From: an uncultured Oscillibacter sp. | Lineage (GTDB): Bacteria > Bacillota > Clostridia > Oscillospirales > Oscillospiraceae | Direction: 5' to 3' | Assembly (NCBI GenBank): GCA_910587705.1 | Contig: CAJUMX010000001.1 | Coordinates: 310,001 to 374,000, forward strand | DNA length: 64,000 bases | Program-made: the position numbers and the translations under genes | Notes under the pieces: model-generated | Seen by the model: only the letters and a program-made list of their open reading frames with translations | What the model was told of the DNA's origin: nothing | Databases searched by the model: none | Shown here: one piece after another, positions 43,565-51,730 of the stretch | How the letters are laid out: each line of letters begins with the position of its first letter | Position numbering within the stretch: position 1 is the first letter of the stretch

Positions 43565-44293
43565 ATGGAGCACTGGGAGCTTTTCAAGCCCGGCGGGCTT
43601 CGTTTCGTCTGGGCCGACGAGCTGTTTCCGCCGGGAACCGACAGCTTTCTCCTGTCCGCTTTTCCCCGGCTGCGGCCGGGGCTTCGGGTGCTGGACCTGG
43701 GCTGTGGCACAGGACTTTTGAGCCTGCTGCTGCTCCAGCGGCAAAGGGAGCTGGCGGTAACGGGACTGGAGCTTTCGCCGGAGGCTGTGGCCCTGGCAAA
43801 ACGGGCGGCGGCAAAGAACGGCTTGTCGGACCGCCTCTTCTTCCATCAGGGGGACCTGCGGGACCGGAACGCGCTCCCGGCAGGGCCCTTTGACCTGGCG
43901 GTCTGCAACCCGCCCTATTATCCCGTAAACAGCGGCGCCCTGACAGAGGAAAGCCGCCGCCGGACCGCCCGGGCGGAGGTGGACTGCACGCTGAACGATG
44001 TCTGCCAGGCGGCATGCCGGTCCTTGCGCTGGGGCGGGTATTTCTGCCTGGTCCACAAGCCGGAGCGGCTGACGGACCTGCTCTGTGCCCTCCGGGAAAA
44101 CGGGCTGGAGCCCAAGCGGCTGCGGCCGGTCTGCACCCGGCCGCAGCGGGCCCCCTCCTTGGTCTTGCTGGAGGCCCGCCGGGGCGGAAAACCAGGCCTG
44201 CGCATGGAGCCGCCGCTGGTTTTGGAGAATTCCGACGGTTCTCCCACAGCGGAGCTGAACCGTATCTATTTTCGAGAGGAGGCCCCGCTATGA
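43565..44293 (+). CDS. TrmN6-like tRNA/SAM-dependent N6-adenine methyltransferase
   Basis: 242 residues. SAM-binding motif I VLDLGCGTGLLSL and the catalytic NPPYY motif typical of N6-adenine (YabB/TrmN6) methyltransferases acting on tRNA. GAGGAG upstream of the ATG. It overlaps rsmI by ATGA, the same neighbour order as yabB-yazA-rsmI in Bacillus (the yazA endonuclease gene is absent here). Confidence 0.88.
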   Translation: MEHWELFKPGGLRFVWADELFPPGTDSFLLSAFPRLRPGLRVLDLGCGTGLLSLLLLQRQRELAVTGLELSPEAVALAKRAAAKNGLSDRLFFHQGDLRDRNALPAGPFDLAVCNPPYYPVNSGALTEESRRRTARAEVDCTLNDVCQAACRSLRWGGYFCLVHKPERLTDLLCALRENGLEPKRLRPVCTRPQRAPSLVLLEARRGGKPGLRMEPPLVLENSDGSPTAELNRIYFREEAPL

Positions 44294-45126
44294 GCGGAAT
44301 CCTGTATCTGGTGGCCACGCCCATCGGCAACCTGGGGGACCTGTCTCCCAGGGCGGTGGAAACCCTGGGGGCGGTGGACTTCATCGCGGCAGAGGACACC
44401 CGGGTGTCCCTGAAGCTGCTGAACCACTTCCAGATCAAAAAGCCCCTGGTGAGCTATCACGAGCATAACGCCGCCGCCGCCGGGCAGACGGTTCTGGGCC
44501 GCCTCCTGGCGGGGGAAAGCTGCGCCCTGGTCACCGACGCCGGGACCCCCGCCATCTCGGACCCCGGGGAGCTCCTGGTCCGCCTCTGCGGAGAGCGCGG
44601 CGTGGAGGTGCTGTCCATCCCCGGCTGCTGCGCGGCGGTGAATGCCCTGGCGGTCAGCGGCCTGCCCACAGGGCGCTTTACCTTCGAGGGGTTTTTGTCC
44701 GTCAACAAGCGGAGTCGCCGGGAGCATCTGGAGAGCCTCCGGAACGAGACCCGGACCATGATCTTTCACGAGGCCCCCCACAAGCTCCGGCCCACTCTGG
44801 CGGACTTCTGCGAGACCTTTGGCCCAGAGCGCCCGGTCGCCCTCTGCCGGGAGCTGACCAAGCTCCACGAGGAAACCCGCCGCTGTACCTTGGGCGAGGC
44901 GGCGGAGTACTACCGGGACCACGATCCCCGGGGGGAATACGTGCTGGTGGTGGCCGGGGCGGAGCCCAAAGAGGACGCCGCCGTCACCCTGGAGGAGGGG
45001 GCGGCCCAGGTGCTGGCCCTGGTGGAGGCCGGAGCCCGCTTGAAAGACGCCGCCAGGGAGGTGGCGGAGCACACTGGCCTCAGCAAAAACGACCTTTACA
45101 CCGCCGCCCTGGAGGGGCGAAAATAA
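44290..45126 (+). CDS. rsmI: 16S rRNA (cytidine1402-2'-O)-methyltransferase
   Basis: 278 residues. Tetrapyrrole-methylase fold with the RsmI motifs LYLVATPIGNLGDLSPRA, ISDPG and EDTR. The ATG at 44290 overlaps the previous stop. The C-terminal helix-turn-helix-like extension (LKDAAREVAEHTGLSKNDLY) is also typical. Modifies C1402 in the ribosomal P site. Confidence 0.95.
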   Translation: MSGILYLVATPIGNLGDLSPRAVETLGAVDFIAAEDTRVSLKLLNHFQIKKPLVSYHEHNAAAAGQTVLGRLLAGESCALVTDAGTPAISDPGELLVRLCGERGVEVLSIPGCCAAVNALAVSGLPTGRFTFEGFLSVNKRSRREHLESLRNETRTMIFHEAPHKLRPTLADFCETFGPERPVALCRELTKLHEETRRCTLGEAAEYYRDHDPRGEYVLVVAGAEPKEDAAVTLEEGAAQVLALVEAGARLKDAAREVAEHTGLSKNDLYTAALEGRK

Positions 45127-45151
45127 AAACAGCTTCCGCAAGAGCGAACTC

Positions 45152-45180
45152 GTATAATTTTCCATTCCGCCGTCCATACT
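45152..45180 (+). promoter_or_regulatory. Candidate sigma-F promoter of spoIIQ
   Basis: GTATA, 15 nt, GTCCATACT. The -35 is a perfect sigma-F box and the -10 keeps most of GGNRANANT. The start would lie about 30 nt before the ATG. Confidence 0.45.
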
Positions 45181-45216
45181 TCCCTCAGAACATTTCAAAG
45201 AGGGAGGAACTCTTGC

Positions 45217-45924
45217 ATGGAACACAAATTGAAATCCGTTCTCAGCGGCACGGGCTTTTACCTCCTGCTGGCCGTCTGCCTGGTTACGGCGGCGGTAAGC
45301 GGCTGGTTCCTGCTCTTCGGCAGAGACGAGCCCGCCCAGGAGGAGACCCCGCCCCCGGCGGCGGTCAGCGCCCCGGTGGAAAACGCCTACGTCCCCGAGC
45401 CGGAGCCGGAGGAGGACGAGCCCCCGGTGGAGGCTTCCGCCCCGGTGGAGGTGGAGATCGTCCCCACCATGCCGGAAGTGGAGATTGACGACACGCCGGT
45501 GATGGCGGAGCCCCCCCGGCTGGTGGTGGAACCCTTGAAGGGGGAGGTTTTGATGGCCTTCTCCGTGGACCAGCTGGTCTACAGTCCCACCCTGGCGGAC
45601 TGGCGAACCCATGACGGCGTAGACATCTCCGCCAAGCCCGGCACCACGGTGCTGGCGGCCACGGCGGGCACCGTCGCCTCGGTGGAGGATCACCCGCTAA
45701 TGGGCACCACCGTGGTCATCGAGCACGAGGGGGGCTACGCCACCACCTACGCCAACCTCCAGGCCAAGCCCACGGTGGAGCCCGGGGAGCTGGTCACCGC
45801 CGGGCAGATCATCGGCGCGGTGGGAACCACCGCCTCCGCCGAGGCCGCCCAGAGCCCCCACCTCCACTTCTCCGTCACCCGGGATGGAGAAGCGGTGGAC
45901 CCCAGCGAGTTTTTAAACAGCTGA
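45217..45924 (+). CDS. spoIIQ: SpoIIQ-like M23 peptidase (forespore engulfment protein)
   Basis: 235 residues: one N-terminal membrane helix (about 14-34), a Pro/Glu-rich stalk to about 100, and an M23 domain. The segment LVYSPTLADWRTHDGVDI is characteristic of SpoIIQ. His132 and Asp136 (HDGVD) and His215/His217 (HLHF) are present, so zinc binding is possible, but the usual YAHL motif reads YANL. SpoIIQ bridges to SpoIIIAH across the septum. AGAGGGAGGAA precedes the ATG, and a sigma-F-like promoter supports the call. A different M23 protein is the alternative. Confidence 0.75.
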   Translation: MEHKLKSVLSGTGFYLLLAVCLVTAAVSGWFLLFGRDEPAQEETPPPAAVSAPVENAYVPEPEPEEDEPPVEASAPVEVEIVPTMPEVEIDDTPVMAEPPRLVVEPLKGEVLMAFSVDQLVYSPTLADWRTHDGVDISAKPGTTVLAATAGTVASVEDHPLMGTTVVIEHEGGYATTYANLQAKPTVEPGELVTAGQIIGAVGTTASAEAAQSPHLHFSVTRDGEAVDPSEFLNS

Positions 45925-45930
45925 CCCCAG

Positions 45931-45976
45931 AGCCCCGCTCTCCCGCCTCTCGAGGCTGGAAGCGGGGCTTGCCTTT
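45931..45976 (+). terminator. Terminator after spoIIQ
   Basis: AGCCCCGCT (45931-45939) pairs with AGCGGGGCT (45961-45969), followed by TGCCTTTT. Confidence 0.7.
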
Positions 45977-46053
45977 TGGCCGCCTTTGTGCTATGCTGGA
46001 CGGGTAAAACAACCTGTCCGCCCTTCCCGGCGGCTTGAAAAGGAGTGCGCACT

Positions 46054-46311
46054 ATGAAAACTTATACCTTCCAGCCCCGAGGCGTCTGTTCCCGGGAAAT
46101 GCAGGTGGACCTGGACGACCAGGGCGTCATCCAGGCTCTTCGGGTCACCGGCGGGTGCAGCGGAAACCTCCAGGGCATCGCCTCCCTGGTGAAGGGGATG
46201 CCCGCGGAGGAAGCCATCCGCCGTTTGAAGGGCATCGGCTGCGGTGCCAAAAGCACCTCCTGCCCGGATCAGCTGGCCCTGGGGCTGGAACAAGCCCTGG
46301 GTCAGGGCTGA
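46054..46311 (+). CDS. TSCPD-domain protein (TIGR03905-like)
   Basis: 85 residues, a stand-alone TSCPD domain as found at the C-terminus of some ribonucleotide reductases: conserved GVCSREM, GGCSGNL and KSTSCPDQLA motifs with four Cys. Function unknown. The ATG at 46054 is chosen for AAAAGGAG 9 nt upstream. Followed 16 nt later by a glycosyltransferase. Confidence 0.88.
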   Translation: MKTYTFQPRGVCSREMQVDLDDQGVIQALRVTGGCSGNLQGIASLVKGMPAEEAIRRLKGIGCGAKSTSCPDQLALGLEQALGQG

Positions 46312-46327
46312 GAGGACCGGCGGGGTT

Positions 46328-47458
46328 ATGAAAATCGTCTTGGTCATCGACCAGTTCGACGACGCCAACAACGGAACCACCATCAGCGCCCGGCGCTTTG
46401 CCACCGCCCTGAAAGAGCATGGCAACGAGGTCCGGGTCATCGCCACTGGAAAGCCCACGGACTACAAATACGCCGTCCGGCAGATGAAGTTCCTCCCCAT
46501 TGTGGAGCACCTCATCACCAGCCAGGGGATGCGCCTGGCCATTCCCAACAAGCACGTGTTTGAAAAGGCGGCGGCCTGGGCAGACGTAGTGCATTTCATG
46601 ATGCCCTCTCCCCTGGCCATCATGGGTCTCAGACATGTGGAGCGCCTGGGGATTCCCCACACGGCGGCCTTCCACTGCCAGCCGGAGAACATCACCTTCA
46701 CCCTCCACCTGGGCAACAGCAAGCGGGTGAACGACTTTGTTTATGTCAAATTCCGGGACACCTTCTTCAACCGCTTCACCCACATCCACTGTCCCAGCAA
46801 CATGATCGCGGGCCAGCTCCGGGACCACGGCTACACCGCTCAGCTCCACGTCATCTCCAACGGCATCAGCCCCCAGTATACCTATGGCCGCAGTCCCCAG
46901 GAGGACTGGATGCGGGGAAAATTTAACGTGCTGATGGTGGGCCGCTACGCCGGGGAGAAGCGGCAGGACGTGCTCATCGACGCCTGCGCCCAGTGCCGCC
47001 ACAAGGACGCCGTTCAAGTCATCCTGGCGGGCAAGGGCCCTCTGGAGAAGAAGTACCGCCGCCTTGCGGAAAAGCTCAGCAACCCCATTGTCATGGAGTT
47101 TTACGAGCCCGGCCGCCTGTTGGAAATCCTCCACATGGCGGACCTGTACGTCCACACCTCCGACGCGGAGATCGAGGCCATGAGCTGCATGGAGGCTTTT
47201 GCCTGCGGACTGGTGCCCGTCATCGCCGACTCCCCCCGGTCCGCCACGCCCCAGTTTGCCCTGGACGGGCGGAGCCTGTTCCCCGCCGGGGACGCCACCG
47301 CCCTGGCGGAGAAGATCGACTGGTGGTTTGAACATCCCCAAGAGCGGGAGGAAATGGGGAAGCGCTATGGTGAGCACGCCAAGCGCTATGCCCTAGACCG
47401 CTCCATCCAGCAGACGGAGGAGATGTTCCAGATGGCCATTCGGGAGCAGAAGAAATAA
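46328..47458 (+). CDS. GT4-family glycosyltransferase
   Basis: 376 residues with two Rossmann domains. GT-B/GT4 features: N-terminal GTTISARRFATALKEHGNEV, the second-domain start NVLMVGRYAGEKRQDVLIDA and the C-terminal EAMSCMEAFACGLVPVIAD nucleotide-sugar motif. It resembles glycolipid (diacylglycerol) glycosyltransferases, but the acceptor is uncertain. The ATG at 46328 starts the conserved fold; the ribosome binding site GGCGGGG is weak. Confidence 0.88.
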   Translation: MKIVLVIDQFDDANNGTTISARRFATALKEHGNEVRVIATGKPTDYKYAVRQMKFLPIVEHLITSQGMRLAIPNKHVFEKAAAWADVVHFMMPSPLAIMGLRHVERLGIPHTAAFHCQPENITFTLHLGNSKRVNDFVYVKFRDTFFNRFTHIHCPSNMIAGQLRDHGYTAQLHVISNGISPQYTYGRSPQEDWMRGKFNVLMVGRYAGEKRQDVLIDACAQCRHKDAVQVILAGKGPLEKKYRRLAEKLSNPIVMEFYEPGRLLEILHMADLYVHTSDAEIEAMSCMEAFACGLVPVIADSPRSATPQFALDGRSLFPAGDATALAEKIDWWFEHPQEREEMGKRYGEHAKRYALDRSIQQTEEMFQMAIREQKK

Positions 47459-47467
47459 GAGAAATGA

Positions 47468-47490
47468 CCCCGCCTTCTGGCGGGGCTTTT
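47468..47490 (+). terminator. Terminator after the glycosyltransferase
   Basis: Stem CCCCGCC with GGCGGGG, loop TTCT, followed by CTTTT. Confidence 0.85.
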
Positions 47491-47516
47491 CAAACCGCGA
47501 AGAGGAGGAACCTCCC

Positions 47517-47867
47517 ATGGATAACCGCAAGGTCTTTGCTATGAAGCTCTCCAAAATCTACCCCCTTCTCGTGCAGAAGGCGGAGCGGAAGGGCCGCACG
47601 GAGGAGGAGGTCCGCCAGGTCATTTGCTGGCTGACCGGCTATGACGAGGCGGGCTTGACCCGGCAGCTGGAGCAAGACGCCGATTACGGGACCTTTTTTC
47701 AGGAGGCTCCCTGTATAAATCCCAATGTCGCCCGGATTACCGGAACCGTCTGCGGTGTCCGGGTGGAGGCGATTCCAGACCCCCTGATGCGGAACATCCG
47801 GTATTTGGACAAGTTAATCGACGAACTGGCAAAAGGCAGACCCATGGAAAAAATCCTCCGGGAATAA
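47517..47867 (+). CDS. DUF2200 protein
   Basis: 116 residues matching the DUF2200 pattern throughout: KIYPLLVQKAERKGRTEEEV, ICWLTGYDEAGL, NPNVARITGTVCGVRVE and DPLMRNIRYLDKLIDELAKG. Function unknown. GAGGAGGAACC lies upstream of the ATG. Monocistronic, between two terminators. Confidence 0.9.
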   Translation: MDNRKVFAMKLSKIYPLLVQKAERKGRTEEEVRQVICWLTGYDEAGLTRQLEQDADYGTFFQEAPCINPNVARITGTVCGVRVEAIPDPLMRNIRYLDKLIDELAKGRPMEKILRE

Positions 47868-47884
47868 GCCGCCAGGACCCGAGG

Positions 47885-47912
47885 GGCCGCTGTCACCAGC
47901 GGCCTCCTTTTT
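47885..47912 (+). terminator. Terminator after the DUF2200 gene
   Basis: Stem GGCCGCTG with CAGCGGCC, loop TCAC, then TCCTTTTT. Confidence 0.85.
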
Positions 47913-47948
47913 GCGTATGCTAAACCAGCGACAAAGGAGGAATGCACC

Positions 47949-48389
47949 ATGGCATATTCCGACCGGGAGCTGCTGGCGCGCCTGATCGAGTGCGAGGCGG
48001 GCGGCGAGGGGGAGAACGGCATGAAGGCCGTGGCGGGCGTGGTGATGAACCGGGTCCACGCCCGAGGCGGCGAGTACGCCCGGGTGGGCCAGGGCAGCAT
48101 CCGAAACATCATTTTCCAGCCCTACCAATTCGTCTGCGCCAGCGAGACGGAGGGGGGCGCCTACAACCCCCAGAACATATACAACATGCGGCCCGAGGCC
48201 ATTCACTATGAGATTGCCGACTGGGCCATCGCCGGGAACCGCCTGCCGGATGTGGCGGAATCCCTCTGGTTCTACAATCCCTTCGGTCCCGACTGCCGGC
48301 CCTTCTTTCCCACCGGCGTGGGCTACTGGCAGACTCGCATCGGGGACCACTGTTTTTATAACCCTACCGACGCGTACTATAAAACTTGA
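47949..48389 (+). CDS. cwlJ: CwlJ/SleB-family cortex-lytic hydrolase
   Basis: 146 residues comprising one Hydrolase_2 (PF07486) domain without signal peptide, like CwlJ rather than SleB. Catalytic-site region ARLIECEAGGEG with the conserved Glu, then GVVMNRV and NIIFQPYQF. CwlJ is made in the mother cell and degrades cortex in germination. AAAGGAGGAATG precedes the ATG. It is followed 12 nt later by a GerQ-like gene, the protein that holds CwlJ in the coat in Bacillus, which strengthens the assignment. Confidence 0.88.
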   Translation: MAYSDRELLARLIECEAGGEGENGMKAVAGVVMNRVHARGGEYARVGQGSIRNIIFQPYQFVCASETEGGAYNPQNIYNMRPEAIHYEIADWAIAGNRLPDVAESLWFYNPFGPDCRPFFPTGVGYWQTRIGDHCFYNPTDAYYKT

Positions 48390-48401
48390 GAGGTGTCCAT
48401 T

Positions 48402-49199
48402 ATGCCCAACACACAGCGTATGTCCCAGCCCATCCGGGACTGGTCCACCGAGATCAGCGCCCCCCAGCCCGCCTCCTCCACGGCGGCCTCTTCTTCCGCG
48501 CCTGCATCTCCGGCGGCCTTCCAGTATCCCGCCGCCCCTATGCCCGCCGACATGCCTCCGGCCTTCCAGTTCCCCGCTCCCGGGACGGCCAACAGTCCCT
48601 CCGGCGTGTCCGGCGCCCCCGCCTTGTCCCGTCCTGCCGTTCCGGCGGCTCCTTCCGGCTCTACGGGGCTCTCCGGTTCCATGGGCCCCACTGGCTCTGC
48701 GGGCTCCTCCGGTCCTATGGGTCCCACTGGCTCTACGGGCTCCTCCGGCTCTATGGGCCCTGCCGGCTCCACAGGATCGACCGCTCCCCTTCCGTCCTCT
48801 TCCGTCCCGGCTGTGCTCCCGGCCTCCCGGCATCCTGCCCACAACGAGTTTGCGGGCAGCACCGGCGACCTAGACCTTCAAAACCACCAGCCTGCCGAGG
48901 TCATCGAGGCTCCCACCAGCACTGGGGAGGCCTTCCTGGGTTCCCTGAAGGCCATGCTCCTGCGGAACCGGGGGAACTTTGTGGCGGCCACCCTCCTCAT
49001 CGGCACCCAGGGCACCATGGTCTGGGAAGGCATTCTTCACGAGGTGGGCAACGACTATTTCATCATCTACCAGACAGGCCGCCAGCGCTATATTCTCTGC
49101 GACATCTATGCCCTGAAATACATGGAATTTTACGACACCAAGCAGCGGGAGCTCTGTGAGCATCTCCTCCAGGAGAACGGGTCCCGGGGCTTCTGCTAA
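48402..49199 (+). CDS. gerQ: GerQ-like coat protein with collagen-like Gly-X-Y tract
   Basis: 265 residues. Residues 1-80 are Pro/Ala/Ser-rich. About 85-130 carry 14 consecutive Gly-X-Y triplets (such as GSTGLSGSMGPTGSAGSSG), a collagen-like tract encoded by degenerate 9-18-bp repeats at 48657-48782. The C-terminal 90 residues (LLRNRGNFVAATLLIG; GNDYFIIYQTGRQRYILCDI; YMEFYD) match the GerQ/YwdL fold. The ATG at 48402 is preferred to GTG 48393 for its AGAGGTG. Downstream of cwlJ, as in Bacillus, so it probably tethers the hydrolase in the coat; the collagen-like part is unusual for GerQ. Confidence 0.8.
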   Translation: MPNTQRMSQPIRDWSTEISAPQPASSTAASSSAPASPAAFQYPAAPMPADMPPAFQFPAPGTANSPSGVSGAPALSRPAVPAAPSGSTGLSGSMGPTGSAGSSGPMGPTGSTGSSGSMGPAGSTGSTAPLPSSSVPAVLPASRHPAHNEFAGSTGDLDLQNHQPAEVIEAPTSTGEAFLGSLKAMLLRNRGNFVAATLLIGTQGTMVWEGILHEVGNDYFIIYQTGRQRYILCDIYALKYMEFYDTKQRELCEHLLQENGSRGFC

Positions 49200-49206
49200 G
49201 CGCGAA

Positions 49207-49239
49207 AACAGCGGGACCTCCCAAAGAGGTCCCGCTGTT
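49207..49239 (-). terminator. Terminator of rplM-rpsI, also facing gerQ
   Basis: A 14-bp perfect stem with 5-nt loop; on the minus strand it is followed by TTTT. It sits between convergent genes. Confidence 0.85.
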
Positions 49240-49265
49240 GATATACCATATAGGGCTGCGCGAAC

Positions 49266-49670
49266 TCAGCGCTTGGAGAACTGGGGTGCGCGGCGGGCGG
49301 CCTTGAGGCCGTACTTCTTCCGCTCCTTCATACGAGGATCGCGGGTCAGGAACCCGGCCTTTTTCAGGATGGGGCGGTTGTCCTCGCTGGCCAGCAGCAG
49401 GGCCCGGGCGATGCCGTGACGCAGGGCGCCAGCCTGACCGGTGACGCCGCCGCCGGAGACGGTGGCTACGATGTCCATTTTGCCAGTGTTGCCGGTGGCC
49501 TCCAGGGGCTGGCGGACCACCATTTTCAGGGTCTCCAGGCCGAAGTAATCGTCGATGTCCCGGCCGTTGATGGTGATGCTTCCGGTTCCGCCGGGGAACA
49601 GGTGGACGCGGGCGACGGAGGACTTCCGGCGGCCGGTGCCGTACAGATAGGGCTTCTTAGACTGATACAT
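49266..49670 (-). CDS. rpsI: 30S ribosomal protein S9
   Basis: 134 residues, full length: YGTGRRKSSVARVHLFPG at the N-terminus, GGGVTGQAGALRHGIARAL in the middle and the invariant C-terminus ending PQFSKR, whose last residue contacts P-site tRNA. Co-transcribed with rplM, 14 nt downstream, the conserved bacterial order. Confidence 0.98.
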   Translation of the reverse strand: MYQSKKPYLYGTGRRKSSVARVHLFPGGTGSITINGRDIDDYFGLETLKMVVRQPLEATGNTGKMDIVATVSGGGVTGQAGALRHGIARALLLASEDNRPILKKAGFLTRDPRMKERKKYGLKAARRAPQFSKR

Positions 49671-49684
49671 ACGCTTCCTCCTCC

Positions 49685-50116
49685 TTATTCAGCATCCAGG
49701 GCGATGGGCTTCTGGGCCTGCTGCTTGTGCTCCGCGCCGGCATAGATGTGCAGGCGTTTCAGGGAATCCTTGGCCACGATATTCTTGGGCATCATGCCCC
49801 GGACGGCCACCCGCATGGCAACCTCGGGCTTCTCCTGCATCAGGATGCGGTAGGGGGTCTCCTTGAGGCCGCCCACCCAGCCGGAGTGGGTGCGGTAGAT
49901 CTTCTGCTCGCCCTTTTTGCCGGTGAGGACCGCTTTTCCCGCGTTGATGATGATGACATTATCACCGCAGTCGGCGTGGGGCGTGAAGGTGGTTTTGTTT
50001 TTGCCGCGCAGCAGGTCGGCGGCCCGGACGGCGGTCTTGCCCAGGGGCTTCCCGGCGGCGTCCAGGATGTACCACTTGCGCTCAATGTTGGCCTTGTTTG
50101 CCATAAAAGTGGACAT
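49685..50116 (-). CDS. rplM: 50S ribosomal protein L13
   Basis: 143 residues: ERKWYILDAAGKPLGKTA, GDNVIIINAGKAVLTGKK, YRTHSGWVGGLK and MLPKN-like MMPKNIVAKDSLKRLHIY motifs. GGAGGAAAGACC precedes the ATG at 50116. First gene of the rplM-rpsI operon, behind a sigma-A promoter and a short structured leader (50117-50180). Confidence 0.98.
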   Translation of the reverse strand: MSTFMANKANIERKWYILDAAGKPLGKTAVRAADLLRGKNKTTFTPHADCGDNVIIINAGKAVLTGKKGEQKIYRTHSGWVGGLKETPYRILMQEKPEVAMRVAVRGMMPKNIVAKDSLKRLHIYAGAEHKQQAQKPIALDAE

Positions 50117-50129
50117 GGTCTTTCCTCCA

Positions 50130-50182
50130 TCAATATAGTTTCCATTTGGTTGAACAAAGTAAGAACTCCTTGCGGAGCAAGG
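50130..50182 (-). promoter_or_regulatory. Possible L13 leader (autoregulatory hairpin)
   Basis: The rplM leader contains CCTTGCTCCGCAAGG (hairpin with loop TCC) followed by a GTTCTTACTTTGTTCAACC stretch, similar to the ribosomal-protein L13 leader of Firmicutes, to which L13 can bind and repress translation. Assignment by resemblance only. Confidence 0.5.
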
Positions 50183-50185
50183 TTA

Positions 50186-50214
50186 TTTATACCATGGCTT
50201 CCCACCAATGTCAA
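50186..50214 (-). promoter_or_regulatory. Sigma-A promoter of rplM-rpsI
   Basis: On the minus strand TTGACA, 17 nt, TATAAA. Confidence 0.85.
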
Positions 50215-50310
50215 CCTAATTTTTAATTTTTTCCGCATATTCTTTAGATTTCTCTAGTTTTCTTAAAAACGCTCTCAAATACTAAGGTTCTATTTTAAAT
50301 TCCAGGCGTT

Positions 50311-50340
50311 AAAAAAGAACCGGCCCCACGGGACCGGCTC
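50311..50340 (-). terminator. Terminator after bofA
   Basis: On the minus strand a GAGCCGGTCCC/GGGGCCGGTTC-type stem followed by TTTTTT. Confidence 0.85.
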
Positions 50341-50351
50341 CTATGTATCCC

Positions 50352-50615
50352 CTACAACACCCACTGGACCAGCAGCAGCAGGACAAAGCCCGGAAGCCCC
50401 AGAACTCCGATCACCAGGGCATTCCAGACGTTGACCCCCAGGGCGATGCCCGTCACTCCGGCGGTGGCGTTCACCGCCCAGAGAGCCAGGAAGCCCAGGA
50501 GCGTATTTGCCAGCAGCTTTACCGCCAGCTTCAGCGGAGCGCTGAACACCCGCAGCAGGGCAATGAGAAAGAACCCTGCCAGCAGAGCGGCGATAATCTT
50601 TTGATTCAGGTCCAT
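50352..50615 (-). CDS. bofA: BofA-like inhibitor of pro-sigma-K processing
   Basis: 87 residues with two or three hydrophobic segments. The conserved BofA C-terminal half is seen: LANTLLGFLALWAVNATAG, GVNVWNALVIGVLGLPG and a short hydrophobic end. In Bacillus BofA holds the SpoIVFB protease inactive until the forespore signal. The ATG at 50615 follows GGAGGGCG and overlaps the end of the DUF2508 gene, the same order (yaaL-bofA) as in Bacillus. Confidence 0.88.
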   Translation of the reverse strand: MDLNQKIIAALLAGFFLIALLRVFSAPLKLAVKLLANTLLGFLALWAVNATAGVTGIALGVNVWNALVIGVLGLPGFVLLLLVQWVL

Positions 50616-50869
50616 ACCGCGTCGCCCTCCAGCCGGGACAGGGCAGGGATGCTCTCCGGGCTCCGCTCCTTGATGGCCCGAATGAGGTAATTGCACCGGG
50701 CCTTCTCCGCCTTAATTTGATAGATGCAGGACTCCACCAGCTCCGGGTCCACCGCCTGGTCAAACTGCCGGTAGGCCAGGGATAAATCCCCCTGGGCGCT
50801 CTGGAGTTCCGCCCGCAGAACCGCCAGCTCCGGGTCCGGCTGGCCTTTTTTGAAAAAAGTAGTTTTCAT
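50606..50869 (-). CDS. DUF2508 (YaaL-like) protein
   Basis: 87 residues, highly charged and helical: LRAELQSAQGDLSLAYRQFD, DPELVESCIYQIKAEKARCN and YLIRAIKE. Function unknown; usually next to bofA, which it overlaps by 10 nt. GGAGGAATTACG precedes the ATG at 50869. Divergent from tadA. Confidence 0.88.
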   Translation of the reverse strand: MKTTFFKKGQPDPELAVLRAELQSAQGDLSLAYRQFDQAVDPELVESCIYQIKAEKARCNYLIRAIKERSPESIPALSRLEGDAVWT

Positions 50870-50951
50870 AGCGTAATTCCTCCTGTATAATACGTTTATA
50901 GGATATGGCAATTTTGGACAGATATGCCAGCTTTCATACAGGAGGTTTCCC

Positions 50952-51404
50952 ATGCAGGAACTTTTTATGAGACAGGCTCTGGCTCTGGCCCGGGAGGCCG
51001 CCGCCGCCGGGGAGGTCCCCGTGGGCTGTGTCATCGTCCGAGAGGGCGTGGTGGTGGGCCGGGGGAGAAACCGGCGGGAGGAGAAATGCTCCGCCGCCTC
51101 CCACGCCGAGATGGAGGCCATCGCCCAGGCCAACGAAGCCCTGCACTCCTGGCGGCTGGAGGACTGTGAGCTCTATGTCACCCTGGAGCCCTGCCCCATG
51201 TGCGCCGGGGCCATTCTCAACGCCCGGATTGCCCGGGTCTGGTTCGGGGCCCGGGACCGGGCCTTCGGAGCCTGCGGCGGGGTGACCAACCTCTTTATGG
51301 AAAATTTCCCCCATCCCCCGGCCCTGGTAGGCGGCGTGCTGGAGGAGGCGTGCCGAGAGGTGCTATCCGATTTCTTCCGCCACCTCCGGCCGGAAATAGG
51401 GTGA
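50952..51404 (+). CDS. tadA: tRNA-specific adenosine deaminase
   Basis: 150 residues. Zinc and catalytic residues of the deaminase fold are present: His51 and Glu53 (HAEMEAI), Cys81 and Cys84 (EPCPMCAGAI). Converts A34 of tRNA-Arg(ACG) to inosine. CAGGAGGTTTCC precedes the ATG. Essential single-gene unit, divergent from DUF2508-bofA. Confidence 0.95.
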   Translation: MQELFMRQALALAREAAAAGEVPVGCVIVREGVVVGRGRNRREEKCSAASHAEMEAIAQANEALHSWRLEDCELYVTLEPCPMCAGAILNARIARVWFGARDRAFGACGGVTNLFMENFPHPPALVGGVLEEACREVLSDFFRHLRPEIG

Positions 51405-51510
51405 TAGCAGCGTCCAGACACTTCTATTCCCAAAAGCTTCCCAACCATTCCAGCAGGTACTGCCTTGTTCCTATCCGGCAAAAAACCGCCAGCAAAACCA
51501 AATAAGCATA

Positions 51511-51554
51511 AACCAGCGGAGGTCAAGGATTTTATCCCCGGACCTCCGCTGGTT
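51511..51554 (+). terminator. Possible terminator downstream of tadA
   Basis: A 14-bp perfect stem (51511-51524 with 51541-51554) with 16-nt loop, then GTTTC. It is 107 nt after the stop and has only a weak T run. Confidence 0.5.
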
Positions 51555-51730
51555 GTTTCAACGGTTCGTTTTAATATCAGAGCCTGTCGTTACACCAAAA
51601 CCGTCTTTAAGCATAGGTGTTCCCCCAATATCCATTTATCCAGTGTTAACAAAAAAGCACCAGCCTTCACCCGCATCCCCCGTCCCCTCTCCGCCGCGAA
51701 CCCAACGAAGTGGTCCGCGGTGGAAGGCGA

